A stretch of DNA of 8,115 nt from Candidatus Sumerlaeota bacterium (GTDB taxonomy: Bacteria; UBP6; UBA1177). The DNA lies in contig SLGQ01000357.1 of the NCBI GenBank assembly GCA_007136595.1, forward strand, positions 1-8,115. The letters run 5' to 3'. The notes beneath the pieces were generated by a model. It did not search any database and had not been told where the DNA came from. It saw only the letters and a list, made by a program, of their open reading frames with translations. The translations under genes and the position numbers were made by a program. Below are positions 1-6,401 of this stretch, piece by piece (position 1 is the stretch's first letter; every line of letters begins with the position of its first letter).

Positions 1-187
1 GCACAAGTGATTCAGGCGGTACTTGCAAAGACTGTGCTCCGTGTATGTTTATCCATGTGACATTAACACCACCTTTAGGCAAAATGTCCGTTACCACCAT
101 TTTGGTGTCGGGGTTGCTTTTAAGCACCACTACATCTCCAACTGAAAAACCTGTTCTGTCGTTTGTTTTGTTCTGTTCTTGGTTCAT
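1..187 (-). CDS. DUF2158/YodC-like small protein (C-terminus cut by window edge)
   Basis: The visible 62 residues start at an ATG placed directly after the stop of the preceding gene (TAAATG). A strong AAGGAGG site lies within the last codons of that gene, so translation is probably coupled. After a polar tail of about 12 residues comes GFSVGDVVVLKSNPDTKMVV, then a segment with VNVTWINIHG and a hydrophobic/Pro-rich end. The order GDVV-LKS-KM-V, then a Trp-containing strand, is the pattern I associate with DUF2158 (YodC-like) proteins, small beta-rich proteins of unknown function common in phages and proteobacteria. The match rests on motif memory, and no catalytic residue is evident. It is the last gene seen in the replication operon, and the frame is still open at base 1. 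Confidence 0.72.
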   Translation of the reverse strand, partial: MNQEQNKTNDRTGFSVGDVVVLKSNPDTKMVVTDILPKGGVNVTWINIHGAQSLQVPPESLV

Positions 188-559
188 TTAATCCTCCTTG
201 TCGGCTTTTTTAACATAAACAAAATGGTTGTTTTTGCTACTTAACACCCCTGAGAACTCTGAGATACAATAAAAACAAAAACCACTTATTACTTTTTTTG
301 TTTTCAGCGAGTTCACTTTCCTGAAAATCAAGTGCGTTTCAAGCAAAACATCAAGGGCTTTCATTGCTGTTTCGCTGATGTCGGGGTGTCTGTGTTTTAT
401 TTCTCCGCCCGTTTCTTTCAGCAAGAGCAAGTCATCAATACAGAACACTTCGTCCTCAATTATCGCTGTCAACTTTATTTTTGTCCAGCTCGGAAAAAAC
501 TTTTTTCCTTTTTCGGTTTCAAGTTCTTCGTCTTTTACCCACTTTGGCGTTGCATTCAT
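188..559 (-). CDS. Hypothetical phage protein, 123 aa
   Basis: I do not recognise this family. The protein is 123 residues, mostly charged and soluble, with no signal peptide or membrane segment. The N-terminal part contains FFPSWTKIKLTAIIEDEVFCI followed by an acidic/Leu-rich stretch (IDDLLLLKETGG); the C-terminal half has FCFYCISEFSGVL and ends in a basic/acidic tail. The start ATG has an AAGGGGGAC sequence just upstream, which is a usable but non-canonical ribosome-binding site. The gap to the upstream zinc-ribbon gene is only about 10 bases, and the stop codon abuts the ATG of the next gene. That makes a co-transcribed accessory member of the replication operon very likely. The plus-strand frames across this region are shadows. 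Confidence 0.72.
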   Translation of the reverse strand: MNATPKWVKDEELETEKGKKFFPSWTKIKLTAIIEDEVFCIDDLLLLKETGGEIKHRHPDISETAMKALDVLLETHLIFRKVNSLKTKKVISGFCFYCISEFSGVLSSKNNHFVYVKKADKED

Positions 560-569
560 CTTGTCCCCC

Positions 570-800
570 TTACTTTAAAATTACTACTCTTTCGATCTCC
601 ATATCCAAAAGCTCCGATCTGTTTGCATTACAGTCTTTGCAAACCATATGATATTTGTCTCTTTTTTCCGTACCTGCATCCACTTCTATTTTTGAGCCTT
701 TTATTTTTGCAAGCGAGCATACCGTTTCCGTTACGACCAAATTCGTTCCTTTGCAGTTCGGACATGTCCTGCCTGAGTCTGTTGAATCTTTCTGCATCAT
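570..800 (-). CDS. Small zinc-ribbon protein, 76 aa
   Basis: A 76-residue protein with two CxxC knuckles: CPNC at residues 13-16 and CKDC at 54-57, with a further Cys at 28. Spacing and flanking glycines/hydrophobics fit a zinc ribbon, which would give a nucleic-acid- or protein-binding module; the actual partner cannot be read from sequence. The start (ATGATG) overlaps the TGA of the helicase-loader gene by 4 bases and has an AGGAG site about 7 bases upstream, so it is probably translationally coupled to the loader. It could be a small replication accessory factor or a transcription modulator; both are inference. The two adjacent Met codons leave the exact start uncertain by one residue. Confidence 0.78.
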   Translation of the reverse strand: MMQKDSTDSGRTCPNCKGTNLVVTETVCSLAKIKGSKIEVDAGTEKRDKYHMVCKDCNANRSELLDMEIERVVILK

Positions 801-1579
801 TGCTTACTCCTGTAGCTTTCTATGTCGAGCCTTTTCCCTATTTCCGAGTTTTCAAGCATTCTATCAACGATGTGGCTTCCATATTTCGCTGTAAGCTCAA
901 CAACTGTCAAATTTGTCGTATATATGGTCTTCATTCGTTTTCTTGTTCTTGCCTCAATTACTTCGCTGACAAGTGCTAATTTTGCTTTAACCCTTGCGTC
1001 CGATCCAGCCTCTCGTCCTATGTCATCGATTATAAGAACATCCTGATTGTATTCTTCGGCTGTTTTTGTATATGTAGCGGAACTGCATCTTAATATCCTG
1101 AAGGTTTTTCTCTGATGATAAGCAATGTGTTTTGCAGTTGCGATCGCCAAATGTGTTTTCCCCGCACCTACCGAACCGGCAAGTATAAGGTTTGTTTTTT
1201 CACAACCTTCTTCGGTAAATTTTCTGCATATCTGCTTATTGAGCTCCGTTTCTCTGTCTCTCGGATGAAAACTCTTGAAAGAAGCTCCCTTTTCCCACCC
1301 TTCAATATCTGAGTCCTTCATAGACATAGCAAACTGATATTGCTTTTCGGCTTTTTCGACTTCCTTATCTTTTTCAATAGAAGCCAGTTCAATTTCTTTC
1401 TGCTTTTCAACGCTCTCCTTTAACTCTTGACAACAATATTCAGACTGGGAGCACCCGTCACTATAGATGATCGACTCGCAATACATACACCTTAGATTAT
1501 CTTTCTTCGAAAAATCGTCCCTGTGTATGAATTTCCAATGAATTTCCAGAAAATCATACAAATCTTGTTTTTCCCACAT
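797..1579 (-). CDS. DnaC-like AAA+ helicase loader
   Basis: This 260-residue protein has the AAA+ core of DnaC/DnaI/IstB-type ATPases. Walker A is GSVGAGKT (135-142), Walker B is LIIDD (182-186), a sensor-1-like TTN lies at 221-223, and an arginine-finger candidate is R240 in VDRMLE. In phages such proteins load the replicative helicase onto the origin, working with an initiator such as lambda O. Residues about 31-50 carry a Cys cluster (CMYC, then C43 and CC49-50) that may bind zinc, followed by a charged helical linker (52-88). The start has a GTGGAGG site five bases upstream. It sits 11 bases after the initiator gene, the same order as lambda O-P. IstB-like transposition ATPases share the motifs, but no transposase is present, so a replication role fits better. 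Confidence 0.88.
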   Translation of the reverse strand: MWEKQDLYDFLEIHWKFIHRDDFSKKDNLRCMYCESIIYSDGCSQSEYCCQELKESVEKQKEIELASIEKDKEVEKAEKQYQFAMSMKDSDIEGWEKGASFKSFHPRDRETELNKQICRKFTEEGCEKTNLILAGSVGAGKTHLAIATAKHIAYHQRKTFRILRCSSATYTKTAEEYNQDVLIIDDIGREAGSDARVKAKLALVSEVIEARTRKRMKTIYTTNLTVVELTAKYGSHIVDRMLENSEIGKRLDIESYRSKQ

Positions 1580-1590
1580 TTAAGCCTCCA

Positions 1591-2304
1591 CTAAAATAAA
1601 GTTTTGTTTGCAGGCGGAACATAATTTCTGTCCGCATGACATTTGTTTCCTTTAACATCCCTGTTGTGCCAATTCAATATAGTCTGATAATGGCTTGCGT
1701 ATCTTTTGCCACTTTGAACCAGATAGTTTTCGAGATTTTGTATTCTTTCGGCGGAAGATTTTTCACCGAACATTGCGTCGAGCTTTTCTTTTTCATCGTC
1801 AGTAAGCAAAACTTTTTTGCTGTCCCCGTATCTGTGTTTTTCCGGCTTGGTTTTTTTCGGACTCTGTTGAGACTTCAGGAATTCTTCTTCTTTAGATACC
1901 CTATCGATAGGGTATTCGTAGGGTACTGACAGGGTATCATATCTGTCAAGAAAACTTCTGATAAGTTCCTTTGATTGCACCGCATTTGTAAAATGATTAG
2001 CCACTCCCTTAACCTGCTGTTTGGAGACCACCTGAAACTTCGCCATATTCAAAACAAACACCTCGCTTGTTCCCTTATCATACTCCACCATATACCCCTT
2101 GCATAGGGTATCGATACCGTCACCGATGTCTTTGTCAGTCAAGTTTGTTTCCAACTTTATCATTTCAAACGGACAATAATATACACCGGAATAGTGAGCG
2201 TCAGCAGAGGTTATAAAATACAAGAACAGCAGTTTGTTTTTCGGAGTCAGACTGAGAACTTTCGGGTCTCTCCAAAATCTTTCGTGAACTGTCCTGTAAG
2301 CCAT
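1591..2304 (-). CDS. Phage replication initiator (O/DnaD-like replisome organiser)
   Basis: Likely 237 residues, starting at MAYRTVHERFW; the frame is open 11 codons further up, but a GGGAG site seven bases before this ATG decides the start. The N-terminus (about 1-95) has the look of a winged-helix domain of phage initiators: WRDPKVLSLTPKNKLLFLYF, then SGVYYCP and a strand-like VFVLNMAKFQ. A basic, Pro/Ser/Lys-rich linker (about 120-170) follows. The C-terminus carries the YASHYQTILNW-type motif seen at the end of phage DnaD-like or O-like proteins, where it contacts the loader or helicase. It lies directly before the DnaC-like gene. The linker codons (residues about 122-138) coincide with tandem 11-bp repeats, as expected for an initiator that binds an origin within its own gene. 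The exact Pfam family is uncertain. Confidence 0.8.
   Translation of the reverse strand: MAYRTVHERFWRDPKVLSLTPKNKLLFLYFITSADAHYSGVYYCPFEMIKLETNLTDKDIGDGIDTLCKGYMVEYDKGTSEVFVLNMAKFQVVSKQQVKGVANHFTNAVQSKELIRSFLDRYDTLSVPYEYPIDRVSKEEEFLKSQQSPKKTKPEKHRYGDSKKVLLTDDEKEKLDAMFGEKSSAERIQNLENYLVQSGKRYASHYQTILNWHNRDVKGNKCHADRNYVPPANKTLF
1896..1938. repeat. Intragenic iteron cluster with 20-bp palindrome (candidate origin)
   Basis: A perfect 20-bp palindrome, ATACCCTATCGATAGGGTAT, occupies 1896-1915. Read on the plus strand, AGGGTA recurs at 1909, 1920 and 1931, exactly 11 bases apart, giving units TATCGATAGGG, TATTCGTAGGG and TACTGACAGGG. The 11-bp spacing puts each copy on nearly the same face of the helix. 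The cluster lies in the linker-coding part of the replication initiator gene, as lambda iterons lie in gene O. It shares its consensus with the intergenic cluster at 6511-6552. Repeat structure is directly visible; the origin function is inferred. Confidence 0.65.
2105..2118. repeat. Single iteron-like site in the initiator gene
   Basis: AGGGTATCGATACC, containing the 12-bp palindrome GGTATCGATACC (2107-2118). Its first 12 bases (AGGGTATCGATA) are identical to two overlapping copies in the intergenic cluster (6530-6541 and 6541-6552). It lies about 170 bases from the 1896-1938 cluster, inside the winged-helix coding part. It may be an outlying initiator-binding site. Confidence 0.45.
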
Positions 2305-2306
2305 AT

Positions 2307-2672
2307 TTACTCTCCCTTGATGTATTGTTTGAGACAATCTTTTTCGCTTTGAGTAGGATACAGAACATTTCTTCTTATCCAGTATATCCTTTTAACATCA
2401 ATGCTTCTGTCTTCACACCAAGACTTCAATGTAACTTTTCTTTTTTTCAACAAATAGTAAAATTTTCTCCAGTCGTACCGGAATTTAATGCCGCTGTCTT
2501 TTTTGGGTCTTCCGGCACTTTTTTTCTGCGACTTGAATTTGTCAAACTTGTCTGGATCAATAGTCAGCCTGTTTTTCCAGTCAAAACCTGTTTCAAGCCC
2601 CTCGTAGATATACCTGTATATCGTAGCCGGCGGTACTCCTTTAATGGCTGATAATTCGTTTACTGTTAGCAT
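2307..2672 (-). CDS. Helix-turn-helix DNA-binding protein, 121 aa
   Basis: The frame is open to 2726, but the ATG at 2672 is preferred because GGAGG lies four bases before it, giving 121 residues. The N-terminal part, LTVNELSAIKGVPPATIYRY (2-21), is a helix-turn-helix of the excisionase/MerR or Mor-like type, in which the second helix starts at PPATIYRYI. After a short segment comes a basic GRPKK patch (54-58), resembling an AT-hook core, and then a Lys/Arg/Tyr-rich C-terminal region (about 61-121) that may form a second DNA-contacting domain. Its start overlaps the end of the small gene upstream by 32 bases, and its stop lies two bases before the initiator ATG. A role as an accessory DNA-binding factor or local regulator is inferred from position. 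Confidence 0.75.
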   Translation of the reverse strand: MLTVNELSAIKGVPPATIYRYIYEGLETGFDWKNRLTIDPDKFDKFKSQKKSAGRPKKDSGIKFRYDWRKFYYLLKKRKVTLKSWCEDRSIDVKRIYWIRRNVLYPTQSEKDCLKQYIKGE

Positions 2673-2847
2673 AATTCCTCCAATTTTTAACCATTTTTTC
2701 ACATTCAGATTTGCTTCCGTCATCAATAAAATCTACCCTTAAATCAATACCTCTGCCCCAACAGGCAAAAACTTTAGCATCGGGGTTGTATCGGAACGAT
2801 ACTTTTTTTATAAGACACAAACTAATCAATTTTTTTATCTTTTCCAT
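2641..2847 (-). CDS. Hypothetical small phage protein, 68 aa
   Basis: A 68-residue basic protein that I cannot assign to a family. It begins MEKIKKLISLCLIKKVSFRYNP... and contains a core of alternating hydrophobic residues (VFACWGRGIDLRVDFIDDG) ending in a helical, Lys-rich CEKMVKNWRNY. No signal peptide or long membrane segment is seen. An AGGAGG site stands six bases before the ATG and overlaps the TAG stop of the metallo-beta-lactamase-fold gene, so it is a coupled member of the operon. The last 32 bases overlap the start of the HTH gene, and the ribosome-binding site of that gene lies inside this one. Confidence 0.68.
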   Translation of the reverse strand: MEKIKKLISLCLIKKVSFRYNPDAKVFACWGRGIDLRVDFIDDGSKSECEKMVKNWRNYANSKRIISH

Positions 2848-2856
2848 TTTATCCTC

Positions 2857-3555
2857 CTAAATTACTCCGCCCTCTCTTAAACATAGTTTTACCGGAACTC
2901 CGGTAGCCTCTTCGACCTCCCTTTTCGCTTTTTCGTGGTCGAGATTGTCATCACTCAAATGACACAAATATATTTCCCTTGTTCTTGTAAGATCGTTTGC
3001 TTCAAAAAACCACAACAGGTCCTGCAGGCTGAAATGTGATTCAAAAACTCTTTCAAGATGCTTGTCGTCACAATCCGGGCTCAGGGTTTCTCTGTCAAAG
3101 TTACACTCTATCAAAAAGTGGCTTATATTAGCAAATCTGTATTTCAAATAATATGTGTCTGTGGCAAAAAGAAGCTGCTCTCCTGTTATTCTGCTTGCAA
3201 TAACATATCCGAAAGGTTCGGCAGCATCATGCGCCACATTGAAAGGCATAACATTCAATGTTTCTATGACAAACTGCTTTAAAGGTTCAAGGATATTTAT
3301 ATACTTGCTTGTGTCTAAAGCTTCTGTGGTTCCACGACTTGAGCAAACCTTTACACCATACAGAAAAAGGTCTTTCCACGCCCTGCAGTGATCCATATGC
3401 TCGTGACTTATGAGGCAGTATTTGGGTATGCTGAATCCGGACTTCTTCATTATTTTTGAAAACGATAGTCCACACTCCAACATTATTCTTGTGTGTCCAT
3501 CGGTAACTATGTAGCAGTTACCAGAACTCCCGCTTGCAAGACAATCAACTTTCAT
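2857..3555 (-). CDS. Metallo-beta-lactamase-fold hydrolase (YycJ/WalJ-like; possible phage nuclease)
   Basis: About 232 residues from the ATG at 3555; an in-frame TTG at 3567 is an alternative. The metal-binding signature HEHMDH is complete (H51, H53, D55, H56), with further ligand candidates H109 in NVAHD, D133 in FATDT, and H199 in LCHLSDDN. The opening CLASGSSGNCYIV is typical of the YycJ/WalJ-like branch of the superfamily, several members of which are DNA exonucleases. The gene follows recT with an 11-base overlap and sits two genes after an SbcC-like ATPase; no RecE, lambda Exo or YqaJ nuclease is seen in the window. A 5'-3' exonuclease that prepares single strands for RecT is a reasonable inference but not shown. 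The ribosome-binding site is weak, so translation probably depends on coupling with recT. Confidence 0.85.
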   Translation of the reverse strand: MKVDCLASGSSGNCYIVTDGHTRIMLECGLSFSKIMKKSGFSIPKYCLISHEHMDHCRAWKDLFLYGVKVCSSRGTTEALDTSKYINILEPLKQFVIETLNVMPFNVAHDAAEPFGYVIASRITGEQLLFATDTYYLKYRFANISHFLIECNFDRETLSPDCDDKHLERVFESHFSLQDLLWFFEANDLTRTREIYLCHLSDDNLDHEKAKREVEEATGVPVKLCLREGGVI

Positions 3556-4408
3556 TTTTTTTACCAAACTCTATTTCTTCTGGATCAGGAACTTCGTCAT
3601 ATGTATCAACAGGGTCCGGATACAACCCGTCCTCTGTGACATCAATAACATCTCCTGAATTAGCAAGGTCTTTTTCGTCTGTCTCCTCTCTTCCGTCAGT
3701 CCGGTTAAACGAATGTATCATCATATCGAGCGCTTCATCGTCAGAGCTGTTTATAAACATTTTGCAGCACCTGTTTAGAACGGTTCTTCTTGCCATTTCT
3801 GACGGGTAATCCTTGTGTACCGTCTTCTGTGTGCTTTTCGACTTTTCCCAGCTTTTTTCAACCTGCCTCATAGTCATTATATCGCTGTATTCCTTTACTG
3901 TTCCGTCCGCATCCTTGTAAAGAATCGTAGCATAACAAGCTCTTATTGTTCCTTCTTCTATGCTTTCGAGAGTCTGTGTGTGCTTGGTTACAACTTTTCT
4001 TGCCTCGATAATCTCAAACTCAAATTCATCATTTTTGTAAACCGGCTGAGCAAAACAATCAAGAACTCCCTTCAGCCTTTTAACCATAGCCACCGTCCCA
4101 AAATACGATCTGTCGGCACATAACTCAGAACCTCTCACGATAAAATACACCTGATTTTTGGAAGGAGAAAGACCTTGTACAACCATATCAAGCAATGCGT
4201 TAGCCACCGATTCTCTTGTGCATATAGACAAGGCGGGACGATGCGCCTTGTCTTTCGTCTGTTGAAGCACGAGAAAAGCTGACTTTAATGCATTTTCTGG
4301 GCTGTAGTTTTTTGGAAAATATATTTCCCTGTTTTCTTCCATTTTTTTTACCTTAGTAAGAACTTCGTTCTGAATGTCCTTTACTTTTACAACTGCTTTT
4401 TCTGTCAT
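3545..4408 (-). CDS. recT: RecT-family single-strand annealing recombinase
   Basis: The likely start is the ATG at 4408 (287 residues), supported by AAGGGAG seven bases upstream; the longer frame to 4477 runs back into the ATPase gene and lacks such a site. RecT family marks appear in order: FPKNYSPENALKSAFLVL (31-48), SVANALLDMVVQGLSPSKNQ (67-86), YFIVRGSELCADRSYFGT (88-105), and KDYPSEMARRTVLNRCCK (199-216). RecT proteins anneal complementary single strands and promote strand exchange in phage recombination. The tail (240-287) is strongly acidic, as in many single-strand-DNA-associated proteins, and may dock partners. It follows the SbcC-like gene by 11 bases and overlaps the metallo-beta-lactamase-fold gene. 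No single-strand-binding protein gene is seen in the window. Confidence 0.92.
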   Translation of the reverse strand: MTEKAVVKVKDIQNEVLTKVKKMEENREIYFPKNYSPENALKSAFLVLQQTKDKAHRPALSICTRESVANALLDMVVQGLSPSKNQVYFIVRGSELCADRSYFGTVAMVKRLKGVLDCFAQPVYKNDEFEFEIIEARKVVTKHTQTLESIEEGTIRACYATILYKDADGTVKEYSDIMTMRQVEKSWEKSKSTQKTVHKDYPSEMARRTVLNRCCKMFINSSDDEALDMMIHSFNRTDGREETDEKDLANSGDVIDVTEDGLYPDPVDTYDEVPDPEEIEFGKKNES

Positions 4409-4419
4409 TTTTTTCTCCC

Positions 4420-6324
4420 TTAAATTTTTGTAAGTTTTTTGTATTTTTTGTTGACTGTCAGCTTTATCACCTGACAACCACTCGGTTCAATCTTCACAAC
4501 GCTTTCCGCATTATCAATAACAACCGGAACTTCTGCTCCGTAATGTTTCTGGAGTATAGAACAAAGCTTTATGCCCGTGTTTATTCTTCCGGCGTTATTT
4601 GCTGTGCTGAAAGGTATCTGGTTGCCGTCACAATCAACAACAACTTCGCAACATTCATTCAGTCCGCCGTTTATCTGCCTATCAATCATCTTAAAGTCCA
4701 TACCAAAGTGTTTTCTTATGTCCGGCTTCATCATTTCAACTTTTGTGAATATAAATTTTTCAAGCGAGTTTATTTTCTTCATATAGTCCGAATGCTGCTC
4801 AACGAGTTCATCAAGTCTTTTCCTGTGTTCCGAAATCCTTTTTTCAAGTCGGTCTTTCTCTTCAAATACAGCAAGCTCTTTTCTTAAATCCTCGATAAGC
4901 TCCTCAACCTCTTTTATCTCCTCTCTAACAGGAAGCTTCCTTTCATCTATGGTCTCTTTTGCGTTTGCAAGTTTAGATTCCGCTTCACCTATCTCTTTGT
5001 CATATTCAGATAAGTCAAGGGGTTTTCTTTCGTAAGTTCCACATTCTGGTTTTTTGAGTTTTGCGAGAGTCTCTTTCATATCTTCAAGAACTGCTACCTC
5101 TTCAAGGATTTTATTTGCTGAAGCAAGCTCTTTTTCGTAGAATTCGGCACTTTCATTTATAGACTTTAGCTTCAAAGCCTGCTTTCTTTTGTGCTCTTTT
5201 TGCGCCTCGTCTATTTTTGACTGTGCCAACTTTCTGTTACAGGTAGGGCAGGTTTCGCTACCATCCCACGCTTTTTCTTTTGTTTCTTTAAACTCTTTTT
5301 TCAGATCTTCAATAGCTTTTTCCGTGTTCGCTTTAATTCTTCCGGCATCAGAAAGTCTTAACTCAAAACTTCTGATATCTCTTTCGAGGGACATCTTCTC
5401 GCCATAGTATCCTTCTTCGGTTTCGAATTTTTTGCGGTTGAACTCTGAAAGTTTTTTCTGGTGTTCTGAATTTTCACGCTCAACGATCTCGCTTTTTTTC
5501 CTTCTTGCTTTTTCAAGGTTTTCATACAGGTCGGCAGAAACATCTATCTTTCTCAGCCTGACCGTTAGCAACTCCATATCCGACTTTTTTTCGGATATCT
5601 TTAATTCCAACTCTTTTCTGTCACCGGTGACATCAGGAAGACTGTTTGTGGCTTCGTCTATTCTTATAACTGTGTCCTGAATTTCGTCATTTACGGAAGT
5701 TGCTGATTTTTTAAGCCTTGCCAGCGCATCTTCAAGAAGACTGTTTTGCGTCAGCTTTTTTACAATCTCCGCATCATCATTGTCCATTTTCTGAAAAATC
5801 TCGTCATCCGTAACATCGCCGGCTATTTCAACAACAATGTCTCTCCGCTTTTTCCAATGCATTTCGGAAAACTCAAAAGGATTTGTCAAAAGGATAAAAA
5901 GATCGGCTCTCAGGTTTGCCTTTACAAATTTGTCAAACTCCGACTTCTTAACTTCCTGCATTCCCGTTCCGTCTTTGTAATCAATATAAAAATCAGTAGT
6001 GTGTCCGCTGAACTTCTTTTCCGGAGTACCTCTTTTCTGCACCCATTTTTCCGAGTACACCCTTTTTATGGAAAAGGATTCGTACTCCTGCTCTACGGAA
6101 TGTTCAAGACCGTGTACAACCTTGTCGTCCACTATGGTTTTAATTTCGTAGTTTTCCCTGCCCAAATGATCCTTCCCTGTCGGACACCACAGGATTGCAT
6201 CATAAAGGGTCGTCTTGAAAGTCCCATTCTCACCAGCAAATTCATTGACATCCGCATTGATGTCAACCTCAAGGTTTTTAAGTCCCTTGAAATTGATAAG
6301 TTTAAGTTTTGTTAATTTCGCCAT
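4420..6324 (-). CDS. SbcC/Rad50-like AAA ATPase with zinc hook
   Basis: The start at 6324 (634 residues, MAKLTKLKLINFKG) has GTGGAGG eight bases upstream; the frame extends 11 codons further but without a ribosome site. The N-terminus has the SMC/Rad50 P-loop region at 31-38 (GENGTFKT), followed by the family's LWCPTGKDHLGRENYEIKT segment. Residues about 235-520 form two long Glu/Lys-rich coiled coils, with a CPTC zinc hook at 359-362 near the middle. The C-terminal lobe holds RINTGIKL (580-587) and a Walker-B-like VVIDNAES (601-608). Phage proteins of this type are found with RecT-like annealing proteins and are thought to act in DNA end processing. The glycine before the P-loop lysine is Phe, which is unusual. 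It is the first gene of the recombination/replication operon. Confidence 0.88.
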   Translation of the reverse strand: MAKLTKLKLINFKGLKNLEVDINADVNEFAGENGTFKTTLYDAILWCPTGKDHLGRENYEIKTIVDDKVVHGLEHSVEQEYESFSIKRVYSEKWVQKRGTPEKKFSGHTTDFYIDYKDGTGMQEVKKSEFDKFVKANLRADLFILLTNPFEFSEMHWKKRRDIVVEIAGDVTDDEIFQKMDNDDAEIVKKLTQNSLLEDALARLKKSATSVNDEIQDTVIRIDEATNSLPDVTGDRKELELKISEKKSDMELLTVRLRKIDVSADLYENLEKARRKKSEIVERENSEHQKKLSEFNRKKFETEEGYYGEKMSLERDIRSFELRLSDAGRIKANTEKAIEDLKKEFKETKEKAWDGSETCPTCNRKLAQSKIDEAQKEHKRKQALKLKSINESAEFYEKELASANKILEEVAVLEDMKETLAKLKKPECGTYERKPLDLSEYDKEIGEAESKLANAKETIDERKLPVREEIKEVEELIEDLRKELAVFEEKDRLEKRISEHRKRLDELVEQHSDYMKKINSLEKFIFTKVEMMKPDIRKHFGMDFKMIDRQINGGLNECCEVVVDCDGNQIPFSTANNAGRINTGIKLCSILQKHYGAEVPVVIDNAESVVKIEPSGCQVIKLTVNKKYKKLTKI

Positions 6325-6329
6325 TTGGT

Positions 6330-6343
6330 AGCCTCCACTAAAA
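6330..6343 (-). promoter_or_regulatory. Ribosome-binding leader shared with helicase-loader gene
   Basis: On the minus strand this reads TTTTAGTGGAGGCT, with the GGAGG core eight bases before the ATPase ATG. The identical 14-mer stands before the helicase-loader gene (1583-1596), where it also contains the TAG stop of the initiator gene. It decides the ATPase start at 6324 rather than the longer frame. Confidence 0.7.
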
Positions 6344-6358
6344 AAAATAAAATTCACA

Positions 6359-6383
6359 AAGCAACCATTTTTATATGTTGCTT
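6359..6383. promoter_or_regulatory. Inverted repeat over -10 region (operator or leader hairpin)
   Basis: AAGCAAC (6359-6365) and GTTGCTT (6377-6383) form a perfect 7-bp inverted repeat separated by 11 bases. It spans the proposed -10 box of the replication operon promoter, so it could be a repressor site. It could alternatively fold as a short hairpin at the 5' end of the transcript. Confidence 0.4.
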
Positions 6384-6397
6384 AATTAGTATCTTAA
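6370..6397 (-). promoter_or_regulatory. Candidate promoter for the recombination/replication operon
   Basis: Minus strand: -35 TTAAGA (6392-6397, 4 of 6 to consensus), a 16-base spacer, and -10 TATAAA (6370-6375, 5 of 6). The start site would lie near 6363, giving a leader of roughly 40 bases before the ATPase ATG. The region is very AT-rich, so other promoter alignments are possible. The position just after the upstream terminator supports a promoter here. Confidence 0.4.
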
Positions 6398-6401
6398 TTA
6401 A
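6382..6401. promoter_or_regulatory. Operator-like inverted repeat over -35 region
   Basis: TTAATTA (6382-6388) and TAATTAA (6395-6401) are perfect inverted repeats around a six-base spacer. The site covers the candidate -35 box. The size and spacing suit a dimeric helix-turn-helix repressor, but inverted repeats made only of A and T arise easily by chance in such DNA. Confidence 0.33.

Noticed and set aside
332..979. Long plus-strand open frame (215 codons)
   Set aside because: It lies opposite three well-supported minus-strand genes with proper ribosome sites and recognisable domains. Its translation is Phe/Leu/Cys/Ser-rich, as expected for the complement of Lys/Glu-rich genes.
797..1579. 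IstB-type transposition helper ATPase and hence an insertion sequence
   Set aside because: The motifs overlap with DnaC-like loaders, but there is no transposase or terminal inverted repeat, and the gene follows a replication initiator.
2857..3555. Antibiotic-resistance beta-lactamase
   Set aside because: The fold signature is present, but there is no signal peptide, and the SGSSGN opening and the recombination-operon context point to the YycJ-like nuclease or hydrolase branch.
5746..6315. Plus-strand open frame of 189 codons
   Set aside because: It is the shadow of the SbcC-like ATPase gene, whose motifs, coiled coils and start site are clear. No ribosome site or family pattern is seen on the plus strand.
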